From positions 620,001 to 684,000 of the forward strand of contig ML996688.1 in assembly GCA_010356995.1 (NCBI GenBank): DNA of 64,000 nucleotides. Reading direction: 5' to 3'. Below, piece by piece: positions 45,627-54,848 of the stretch (position 1 is its first letter; each line of letters opens with the position of its first letter). The position numbers and the translations under genes are program-made. The DNA comes from Trichodelitschia bisporula. Lineage: Eukaryota > Ascomycota > Dothideomycetes > Phaeotrichales > Phaeotrichaceae. A model generated the notes under the pieces. The model saw only the letters and a program-made list of their open reading frames with translations, searched no databases and had not been told where the DNA came from.

Positions 45627-47225
45627 TCATATCACGTCCCGTGGCTTGGTTGGCTGCGTAGAGTACGCCGGTGGGTCACCCATGGTGTGAAGTGCAATGT
45701 CGCTCCGGTTGCTGTACGCGTAATTGCTGTCCGCGGCATATGGAGTCGGCCCAGAGCCGTACGTGGCCGGCCCAGATCCATATGGCGCCGGAGCATACCC
45801 GCCCTGGGGGGGATCATAGGGAACGTTCGGCGCTTCGCCACCGAACATCGGTGGATTAACCTTGCGGCGGCGGTTGCCGAAGACACGCTTGAGCGCCAGG
45901 GCGACAGACATCAGGATCAGCATTGCGATGACGAGTGGCGCATAAATCAGATTGAATGCCGGGTTAACGGCGAGACGGAAGCCCAGGCCACCATTGACCA
46001 AACCGAGGAGCATGACAAGGGGACCCAAAATCCATTTGTGCGGCTTGATCATCGCGGTGGGGCGTTGCGTCTTGACGAAGGTACGATGGTGCAGGAACCC
46101 GAGAACCCATTGCGTAATGACGATAAAAACCACAATGAGGCCAATGATCTGGTGGGCCGTGTTGTACCCTTTGGACTGCGAAGGTCAGCCTTCGTTCGGG
46201 AAGAAAGGATCACACATACCCTGTTGTATACCCTGCTGATGTAAAGCCCACTGCCGAAGCCCAACAACACCAGCAGCAAACCGATGCTCTGAAAGACCAT
46301 ATGCAGCTTCACCTTGTCCAGCACACGTAAGGCTAGCACACCGAGCGGGAAGACGACCACGAAGGCAAGTCCCATGACAGCTGCATGTCCGGGGCTACCA
46401 GCGTCGTGATCAAGCGTAAGCTTATTGTTCTGGGTCACAACACCCTCAGACGCCGTCCCCAACGGGGGCATCTCTTTCCCTACTGCCTTTGTCATGTCCA
46501 GTCCGAAGTAGCCATGGCCACGGTGCATACGCAACGGCGCTTCGACGTCGTTGGAGCGCGGCGAGTGCCCCGGCGGGCCTAGGGCCCAGATGAAACCCTG
46601 ATTCTTAGACGTCGGGTTGATTCCGATCTGGTCTGCGCAATTAAGGCAATGCCAGGCAGCATAGTAGTACCCATCCCTAATGCCGTTGGGATGGGGGTCG
46701 TTGTTCACCTCCACTCTGTTCATGGACATTGACTTGTTTGCGATAGGTTCGACATTTCCGTGGCCGTTCCGAATGGACATTTGCCAATCTACCGCAACTT
46801 AGCAGATGTTAAGAGGCGAAGAAGCGTACGCACCGTCCGGCTTCGCGCCTTCATAGAATATGAACATGGTCGAGTCTTTCATCTGTGCTCCTGTTCCTAC
46901 CGCAACGTAGGAGTAGTCTGACGGTGCCGCCAGACGGAACCAGGTGTTACGTGTGACAGGATTGACAGCAATTGTGAACGTGAAGTTCCCAGTATCCACG
47001 GAGCCTGGGTTGCCATAGTGAAAGACGAAGGTGCTAGAGTTGGTGGAGGCGGGAGTGCTTGAGTTGTCTGCACGCTCGAGCAGAGGAAAATATGCCGACA
47101 CGAAGGCTGTGATATATTGTCAGTCGTAGCTCGATAACACATGAAATATCGCGATAGACTCGAGGCCACTCACAGGGACAGAGGAGGCCGATTGCGACGG
47201 CTAGACTGGCCCAGGGTCCGCGCAT
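45627..47225 (-). CDS. DOMON / cytochrome b561 membrane protein
   Basis: Four exons (47174-47225, 46834-47106, 46220-46788, 45627-46175) give 480 residues. The signal peptide (MRGPWASLAVAIGLLCPSFV) is split by the first intron. A DOMON haem or sugar-binding domain (about 30-210; FRLAAPSDYSYVAVGTGAQM, AWHCLNCADQ with paired Cys) faces outside. Then come about five membrane spans of the cytochrome b561 type (about 240-400) with haem-ligand histidine candidates in GSPGHAAVMGLAFVVVFP, KLHMVFQSIG, YNTAHQIIGL and IKPHKWIL. The tail is Pro/Gly/Tyr-rich (GGYAPAPYGSGPATYGSGP). Such proteins move electrons across membranes; the partner is unknown. Introns are 67, 45 and 44 bases and all joins keep conserved blocks, for example RVYNR-SKGYNTAHQIIG. 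Confidence 0.92.
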
Positions 47226-47670
47226 GGTGCCACACGGGTGCTAATTCAACAGCTACGGGTAGAACTAGAGACTAGCCAGGACGACTACGATGAGGGACGG
47301 GTAACAGATGAGAGCAAGCAACAGCACCAAAAGCCTTTTGACGAGAACAAGGAAGCAGAGAAACAATAAGAGGAGGACACGCGATGATGTTGTAGTATGC
47401 GCCAACGGGCCCCAAAGCGTTTCAACAGCTCAGGCGCGCCGCCCCTCAGCCCTTCCGGTGCCAACATGCCCGAAAAGATAGGATAGGCCTAGACGCTTGC
47501 CCCGTCCCACTCACGGCTTGTTCACAAAGTCAGCTCTGCTGCAGCTTCATTTGATAGACCACTATATTTAGGCGCCTGCTGATGAGCGGTCTGGCACACG
47601 TCCCCATCGCATCATTTGACTTCATATATCAACTCCAAATTCCTCGCTCGCGTTTATGGTCTTTGCCAAC

Positions 47671-48064
47671 CTAGCGCGTCCGCGTCTCAAGACAAGCTTC
47701 GTACAGCCAGCAAGCCAAGGTCTTCACGGCGGGGTTGTGGCTGAGTCCTGCAGAGATGCGCGCAGGGCTCGGCTCGGAACCTCCAGGAATCCCGATCCTC
47801 AACTGCGTTTCATCCTCCAACCTGATACTCAAACGTACCTCGGTGTCTCTTTGTGCGTTTCCGCACTTCACGGACCTTGGGACTTAGATGGCCGATACTA
47901 TTGTTGTCGATGTCGATCCTTATCTCACAGTGCGACTCTTCGGTAAGGAGGCTGTTGTTTTGGGCCATCGTTCTCAAGCCAATTTCAGCGAGCCCAGAGA
48001 TCTTCGCAGCTGAAGATTCGAAATCAAGGAGCTCTGATTGGTTGATCTTGGAGTTACCACTCAT
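47671..48064 (-). CDS. Possible small protein, about 100 residues, unknown
   Basis: From ATG 48064 an open frame reads MSGNSKINQSELLDFESSAA and continues as a polar, helix-like segment (ISGLAEIGLRTMAQNNSLLT) to a basic stretch VREVRKRTKRHRG. Unspliced it gives 84 residues. With a 91-base GTACGT..CTGCAG intron (47748-47838) it would continue as LSHNPAVKTLACWLYEACLE and stop at 47671, giving 100 residues. The composition of the first 60 residues looks like a real helical protein rather than a chance frame, but no family is recognised and the opposite strand is also open over part of it. Basic Lys/Arg cluster suggests nucleus or nucleic acid contact. It lies 186 bases from the REC8 stop, same strand. 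Confidence 0.4.
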
Positions 48065-48250
48065 CTTCTACATATCGTACGATCACAACCGTCATAAGCG
48101 CACGTAACCCTGAACCATCGCCGTAAATCCCGCTCAACTCCTCGCTAAATCGCAAAGCATGCATGAAGCAATTCCGATAAGAATTCCCGAATTCGCTGGT
48201 GAAAGCAGTACAAGAGGCAGAAGCTTAAGTGCATTTCGGCAGCCAGAACC

Positions 48251-50524
48251 CTATATCTTCTCGAAAAGACTGAGGGTAATGGGGCCGAAAGCCTCTGACT
48301 GCTTCGCCTTGAGCTTGTGGCGCATCGCCAGCGTAAGTACATGCATGAGCGACTGCGCAGCAACGACGCGAGAGTTGTCTTTGGGCGGAAGCAACTCCTC
48401 GAATTCGATGCTCACAGGCTGACCCTGGTCACCGTCATCCGCAGCAGCAGCAGCAGCCTTGTTCTCGAGCGTCGTCTCCACGAAATTGAGAAACTCCCTC
48501 GCCTGGTCGTCAAGCCTCGCCATCTGCCACGCGTACTGGTCCGCCGTCTGTGTATCCACCATCGCTGCCGGACCGTACAGCTCGAAGTCGTCATCGGCAA
48601 TTGACCCCGGGCCACCGAAATCGAATCCGGCGACGCTTGAGCTGCGCCCGCCGGACGGCAGGATGTCAAGTCCGCTAGGTCGGCTATGGCCCATCAAAGG
48701 GGAGACCTCGGGAAGGCGGCTGCCGGCGCGGCTCCCACGGCCACCCGAGATAACGCGCGATGTGCTACCAACAGGGGCACGTGCAACTGAGGAGCCTCGC
48801 GCCGAGACACTCCAGGGGAGAGCGGAAGACACGTCCCCAAGGCCACCGGACTCAGCTTCACGTGGCAACTCAGGCTCATCATCATACCTCAGCGGACCAT
48901 CGTCGATCATGGCGTCGTCACCACGGCCCACTTGGTCTTCTTCGGTACGGGCGCGGACACGACGGTCCTCCTCGGCGGCTGGGTTATCCTTGTGAGCACG
49001 CTTCTGGCCAGTAATCTCGACGGTGTCACCAGTGACCAGAGCGTACAAGGACTCGCCGCTGAATTGAGCAAGAAGGGGATGAGCCTTGGGCAGACCAATC
49101 CCGCTCCCGATGTTGTTGATACCGACGCCGAGAGTCCAGTATTCCGCATTGATCTTGGCCTGCCTACCGGCCTTCATGGCGACCATGCGCTTACGGTTCT
49201 CCGCCATACGGTCCAGGTAGTCTTCATTCCACTTAATCAGGTCTCTGTTACGCAGCTCCACCGTAGTGTCCAGCTGGATGAGTTTAGGAGTGCGCGGCTT
49301 GCGACGAACTTCGGCAACAGCCTCCGCGTACTCCGATCCGGGGGAAGATGGAACCATTCCTTCCTCTTCACCGGGAGGGTGGTACACCTCGGAGGGCCGA
49401 AGCGGACTGGTATCGGCCAAGTTAAAGCCGTCCTCAACCGGCGCGTCAATGTCCATCTGGTCGCCTTGCTGGAGCCCGAATTAGTAAAAGATCCTTTCAG
49501 TGGCTGGCTGTTACGCACCATAAGATTTGCGCCAAGCTGACGACCCTCTTCATGCTCCCGGCGAACGCGGGAGCTCGCGTCACTAGGGAGCTGAGGTCCG
49601 CGCGGCGCGCGAGGGGTAACGTGAGGGCTCTGTCCCTGAGGATACTCGCGAATGTTGCCTTCATCATCAAACTCAAAGTCAATATCAGGCAGGCGATAGT
49701 TGTCTTCTCCACCCAAAGTGTCGCTATGGTGGTGGACGACACTCGCGGCGCGGCTATGAGAGCCCGCATAGCTGAAGGCGCCCATGTCGCCAATGCTCGG
49801 CGACGAAGCCAGGCCAAGTCTAGAGCCCGGAGTTGGAGAGGACCAGGTGTGGATGGACCCGGTGCCTGACATGACTCTATTGGCGAGCATTGGAGTATCA
49901 AGGTTCGTGAGCTCATCATCAAGCGGGTCCAGTAGCAGGTCCGGGAGGAAGCTGGGATCATCTTCAAGCAGCAGCTGGGGTGGTCTAGGTTGTCACTCGG
50001 TTAGTCTATGCCACAACCCTCTTTGCAGTTACGCACCGAGCCTTTTTAGGAGTCTCATCGATGTCATGCGTCTGTAGAGTGCTGAGCGAGATTCGGATTT
50101 GGTTCTGCGCAACTCGAGCATCGGAGAGGACGTAGTCGCATTGCTGCGCGTGCACACGCGCCACACCGTAGCTGAGATGATCAGCGCCGGACAGGTTGCG
50201 GAAGACGAGGATCCTACAGAAGATTGCTCTGAAGACGCAGCGCCATGGGCGCCTCAGGCTTTGAGATGGTTTCGCATGCCTTAGGTACATCCACTTCAAG
50301 GATAGCCTTGCGGGTCACTTTCTTGAGCGTCGACTTTTGACCGAGGGTGGCGACGAGCCTTGGGGACGTCAGTACATTCTCTTCGTAAACATCCTACTGG
50401 ACGTGCAACTGGTGCCACTTGCCAGATGGTCGCGACGCCATACTTGCGCGAGGTCAAAACTGGACATAATTAGACGTTTGATACTCCAGTTGACATACTA
50501 CTAACCCTCGTGGCTGTAAAACAT
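48251..50524 (-). CDS. REC8: Meiotic cohesin kleisin Rec8
   Basis: Rec8 replaces Rad21/Scc1 in meiotic cohesin and holds sister centromeres until meiosis II. Six exons (50506-50524, 50423-50459, 50218-50358, 50037-50171, 49519-49984, 48251-49468) give 671 residues. The kleisin N-terminus that binds Smc3 reads MFYSHEVLTSRKYGVATIWL then VATLG, KACETISKPEAPMALRLQSN and LLYGVARVHAQQCDYVL, which matches Rec8 rather than Rad21 (Rad21 starts MFYSEALL..WLAANLERK). The C-terminal winged helix that binds Smc1 is at the end (VVAAQSLMHVLTLAMRHKLK, ITLSLFEKI). The middle is long, acidic and Ser/Gly-rich, as expected for separase and kinase control. Intron 2 has a GC donor (GCAAGT) and is needed to read TIWLVATLG. 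Other introns (46, 46, 52, 50 bases) are GT..AG. Expression is expected in meiosis only. Confidence 0.93.
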
Positions 50525-51053
50525 CGTGATCGGGCCGCAGCTGCAATGGGCTGTGGTGGAACACAATGGCGGACAATCAGGGATGTGGAAGAATGGGAAG
50601 AATGGGGGAAGAATGGGGGAAGAATGGGGGAAGAATGGGGCAAACAGAGGTGAGAAAGATAAAGTCATAGGTCCCAGGAGGGTGTTGTGCGGACACGGCG
50701 TCTAGGATTGGTGCCTGAAGAGGTGCCTCACGATGGCATGAAAGTGTATCTGAGCAGCGTACCTGACCCCCTTGGCGACCACATGCGCAAGTATCTTCTC
50801 AAAATTGCCAATACAAGAGACAAGTCAAAATTGCAGGTGAATGATCAGTAACATTCATGTGTTCGCTGGCCCCTGGTGAGCTTTATCAAATATCGCCGCC
50901 GAGCATGCACAGACTTCCACAACCGACAACACCTACGCTAATTCATTACTTCATGCGTCTACCCACTCATGGGCCATGCTTCAGGTTGGGTCAAAAATCC
51001 TACTGTCAGCACCCAGGGAATGCTCGCATGAATGATCAATGTGCTTTTATCCT
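50525..51053. other. REC8 promoter and UBP6 3' flank
   Basis: About 0.5 kb with a purine-rich tandem repeat at 50588-50640 close to the REC8 start. No supported gene. Confidence 0.6.
50588..50640. repeat. Purine-rich 12-base tandem repeat upstream of REC8
   Basis: About four and a half copies of GAAGAATGGGGG with slippage in the G run, ending about 65 bases upstream of the REC8 ATG on the opposite orientation. Confidence 0.85.
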
Positions 51054-52948
51054 CTACGCCTTTTCGGACTCATCCAGGACGGGAAGAGGTACTGCGCGGT
51101 AGAGAAGGATGAGAGCAGAATGGCTCTGGCCTGCGGTTTCATCAGCATAAGTAATCTTAACGAAATCAGAGTTTGCGTACCGCCGCCAGCAAGAGACTCA
51201 ATACGATCGTAGTCGACCTCCGTGACCTTGTCGTCGTTGAACCACCACCACTTGCCATCCTCCTCCTTCAGCTTGCCGGTCTTGGGGTCCTTGCGACCTT
51301 GCTTCTTGATAAAGGCAGTGTAGTGACCGCTGTCGGCGCTGATACCCTGGTGAGCGACGACGCCACGCAGCTCATAGAGACCAGTCTGGTTGGCTCCCAC
51401 GTCCGCGCTCAGCTCGGGGTTCACAAGGCTGAGAACCTCCTTCTTGCCGGCAGTGACAGCGGCGGCACGCTCAGCCTCGGCTTCAGCATCCGTCTTGTAC
51501 ACAATATCGGGCATTTCGGTATCTCCACCAGCCGTAGTACTCCTCTCGCCCCCCTGCCTCTCTGCCGCGAGACTCGCTTGCGAGGTCGGTCCTTTGGCCT
51601 TGGTGACTCGCGCCGTGTCATTTTCCTCCCCATCACGGATGCGCTTCTGGCGCTTCCGAGCACGCTCAACATCTTGCTCTTCCTTCCGCACATCTCTGAT
51701 TTTATCGCGAACCGGGATAAGCATCTTTTTCAGGTCATCGGTACAGAACTCGACCGCGTCAAGCTCGGACGGAAAGGTAACTTTCCTCATGATCTTCGCC
51801 TTTTTGTTGGTCGTACGGCGCCAGTCGAAACGCATGAAGTGCACGGGGAGATATTTCGGGAGGCGCGAGATCTTGGAAGTCTTCGTGTAAAGAGCGTCAC
51901 GATCCAAAGTCTCAGAACGCTTCTCGATCTGCTCCTTTAGTCCAGCGGCAAGGCCATCGCGCAGGTGGTTCGTTTCGCCACCGATGTGGCAGTTCAGCTT
52001 GAAGAAAGTGTCTTGACCAGTGACAGGCTTTTCTCCGCGTTCTTTGGCGACCGGATCGTCACATTCCATGACTGTATCGAATTTGCCGGCCATGTACTTG
52101 CTCACGAAGGACTCGGTACTGGATGATCCGCCCTCCTCGCCCTGAAGCTTCAACTTCTGGTGAAGTTGTGAGACGATCTGAGACCAGGCTTCCTCGGCAT
52201 CCTGTTGAGCGTATCCCTGCCCCTCTCTCGACCGCTGAGCGAACTGCGGAAAGGCGCTCCGGAGCGCTTGTAGAAAAAACATAGGAGGAAATCCTTCCTG
52301 GGTCTCTGCCATTCGCTTGAATAGATCACGTAGGCTGGAAGTAAGATCGGAGGAGCCCCCCGAGAGTAGGCTACTGGGGCCTTGACCGAAGGTGAAGGTC
52401 GGAGCGCTGGTGGCGGTACTTTCAGACAGTTAGCATGCGCAACAGCGTGTAAACACGTCCCAACTGCCCACCTTCCATTGTATTTCGCAAGTTCCTCTTG
52501 TAGCTCGGGTATCGAACGCAAGGCCTGGAGTGTAGCGTTCATGTAGCATGTATTCCCCAGGTTCTGAAGCCCGGCCGGGATGGCTCCCTCAGTCTGCGCA
52601 ACCTCTGCCTCTGTCATGTCCTCCAGGAACCGTATAGCCTCCTTCGGCTTCTCCAAGGCCGGCCCCCCCGCAGGCGTACCCATCATCATGAAGGTCTGAC
52701 CAGGCTTCGCCTTCAGTGTCGAGAGATCGGTGTCATCCTTCAGCTGCCCGCCTTTGACCAGAATCTTCTGCCTGTCGGGTTCCACGCCGGTGAGGGAATA
52801 GAGCTGGTACTTGAATGTTTCACCGGTGGAGGTCGGGTCGAGCTCGACTTCATAGCGCTTGCCTTGGTGCTTGACGATGACTGAACCATGCGTTAGCTGG
52901 TAAATAAATGCATTCCATGCACCTGTAAGTACCTGGTATCGCCGCCAT
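51054..52948 (-). CDS. UBP6: Proteasome-bound ubiquitin hydrolase Ubp6 (USP14)
   Basis: Ubp6 binds the 19S particle through its ubiquitin-like domain and trims chains from substrates. Four exons (52933-52948, 52472-52880, 51181-52418, 51054-51130) give 579 residues. The first exon is 16 bases (MAAIP). The ubiquitin-like domain (1-75) reads VIVKHQGKRYEVELD, LVKGGQLKDDTDLS. The USP domain has the Cys box GLQNLGNTCYMNATLQAL with Cys117, and the His box HQGISADSGHYTAFIK with WWWFNDDKVTEVD. The family end GGGQSHSALILLYRA is restored by the last intron. A charged, Arg/Glu/Lys-rich insert (about 370-445; KEEQDVERARKRQKRIRDGE) lies inside the USP fold. Introns are 52, 53 and 50 bases, the second with a TGCTAAC branch. 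Divergent from ARPC4. Confidence 0.95.
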
Positions 52949-53244
52949 TTTGATTCTACACCGTGCAAAGCTATGGGAACCTTGGGGAAATGCTTGCAGG
53001 TGGAGGGGCGAATGTTTCGGAGGCAACTAGAACTACTTTGTAAATGTGGGGGAGCTTGCTCATGGGTCATTGATTTCTAAACTGGGGGTTGCCTTCGGAG
53101 CTTGGGTTTTTCCTTGTGAAGGTCGTCGCCATCATCACGTGCGGGGTATGGGTGTGGCAGTCGAACCTCACCGGTATTCCCCTCATAAACAGTCTGGTAA
53201 CCAAATAACCAGTACGTCGGTCTGCGTGCTTGAGAACGTGCGCC
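52949..53244. promoter_or_regulatory. Short divergent promoter UBP6 / ARPC4
   Basis: Only 296 bases separate the two start codons, so the promoters and both leaders overlap. No element is clear enough to name. Confidence 0.6.
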
Positions 53245-53962
53245 ATGGTAACTAGTACACCTGATATGCTGTAGAACCACCGTTCTAACCCTCACAGTCG
53301 CAATCACTGAGACCATACCTGCAATGTGTCCGATCATCGCTCACCGCAGCGCTGTCGTTATCAGACTTCGCCTCACAGGCGTCCGAACGGCACAATGTTC
53401 CAGAAATTGAGGCTGCCAGCTCGCCGGAAGTTTTGTTGAACCCTCTTACGATCGCCCGCAACGAAAACGAGAAGGTTTTCATCGAGCCCAGCATCAACAG
53501 CGTGAGAATCAGCATCAAGATTAAGCAAGCCGACGAGATTGAGCATATCCTTGTTCACAAGTTCACCCGCTTTCTGACCCAACGTGCGGAGTCATTTTTC
53601 ATTCTCCGGAGAAAGCCTATCAAGGTAGCATTCAGCCAATGTGGTTTGAAGCCTTGCTAATATTGCCCTCAGGGCTACGACATCTCTTTCCTGATTACGA
53701 ACTTCCACACCGAGCAGATGCTGAAGCACAAGCTTGTGGACTTTATCATTCAGTTCATGGAAGAAGTCGACAAGGAGATCTCAGAAATGAAGCTATTTGT
53801 ACGCTCACATTTTCCAGGCCTAACGCCATCCTGTCCCGTCGAATCTCGATGCTGACCCCTTAATAGCTGAACGCTCGGGCTAGATTCGTTGCCGAGTCGT
53901 TTCTCACCCCAGTAAGTTAAGTGCGATGGTGAGATTCTGGCTAATCATTACAGTTTGACTGA
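53245..53962 (+). CDS. ARPC4: Arp2/3 complex subunit 4 (ARPC4, p20)
   Basis: Structural subunit of the actin-branching Arp2/3 complex. Five exons (53245-53247, 53298-53624, 53673-53798, 53867-53911, 53954-53962) give 169 residues, the normal length. The first coding exon is only the ATG, followed at once by GTAACT; the last holds Phe-Asp-stop. Both are required, because the residues they complete ([16 protein letters not shown] and SFLTP-FD) are conserved and the second exon has no usable ATG at its start. Conserved blocks: [84 protein letters not shown] and [13 protein letters not shown]. Introns are 50, 48, 68 and 42 bases, all GT..AG and all phase 0. Budding yeast name: ARC19. Confidence 0.95.
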
Positions 53963-54848
53963 GTTTGGGCCTCCTATTCTCGTTTCCGGCGCAATCCGAT
54001 GTGAACGTCTCCATCTCGTGTGCAGATCAAAAGTCGAAAAGTCAAAAAATTCTCGGCTAACTGTCGAGTCGAGCGTCAATGCCGCCAGTACCGTTCGCAG
54101 CAGCGAATCTCAAATGGTTACTTATACCCAAGGGGTGTCATCAGCAATGAATCCATTATAAGAAAGTGCTTGAACCCACTAATGTGAATGTTTTGACAAC
54201 CCAAGTACCAGTGTGGCCCGTCCCTTAGCACATCTTTCAAGTCCCTGGCATATTAAGTTGCGTCCTATATAGGGGTCAAAGCTCGGTGACCGTTCAGACG
54301 TTCTAGAATGGTATGCTCTCATTGCCCCTAAAACTGGGACGAATCATCATAAGCCTGATGCGTCGTTCAGCATCATCAGTTTATACCGCATTCGACATGG
54401 GACAAACCATCATAAGACTTATGAGTCGCTCAGCATCATCAGTTTATATCGCATTCGACCTGCGGCGGTATCCCCTTTCCGATGCTAAGGCTCAGGAGGT
54501 TGTGTCACTTCTCGATATGGGACAACTTCCTCTTGTCTCGGACGTACATGAGATGCTATATATCAGCATACGCAACCTAAAGTACATCAGCCAGTGTATT
54601 CTGCCGCACGCCAACCTCGGGCAACCTTCTCGCAAACTGCTTCCAAGCAACGCAGTGGACAGTCGTGGAATTTACTAATCTGGCCATCCCCTTCAGCGAT
54701 CCTCTGTCAAACATCACTCTCACAACCCACCCTTCGTCTCCATACCGCAACATCATCCATTGAAATTGGGCTAGTAATCGCCACCATCACCACTACAGCA
54801 CGCTTCGCGTCTTTTTCCCTTTTCTCAAGAACTTTCAAATTCACAACA
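53963..54848. other. Spacer with a 63-base tandem duplication
   Basis: About 0.9 kb holding the ARPC4 3' UTR and the promoter of the RRM-like gene. The frame at 54313-54678 is open because of the duplicated unit (63 is a multiple of 3), and I do not accept it as a gene. A pyrimidine-rich leader precedes the ATG at 54849. Confidence 0.6.
54336..54461. repeat. 63-base tandem duplication
   Basis: Two adjacent 63-base copies (54336-54398 and 54399-54461) starting GGGACRAAYCATCATAAG and ending GCATTCGAC. They share most positions, with about eight differences, so the duplication is not recent. It lies about 400-500 bases upstream of the RRM-like gene. Confidence 0.85.

Noticed and set aside
48251-50524. 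Mitotic cohesin Rad21/Scc1
   Set aside because: The N-terminus reads MFYSHEVLTSRKYGVATIWL, as in Rec8; Rad21 has MFYSEALLSK and WLAANLERK.
51173-51940. 255-codon plus-strand frame over UBP6
   Set aside because: It is antisense to the conserved USP domain.
54313-54678. 121-codon frame with internal duplication
   Set aside because: It is open because a 63-base spacer segment is duplicated; the sequence has no other sign of coding.
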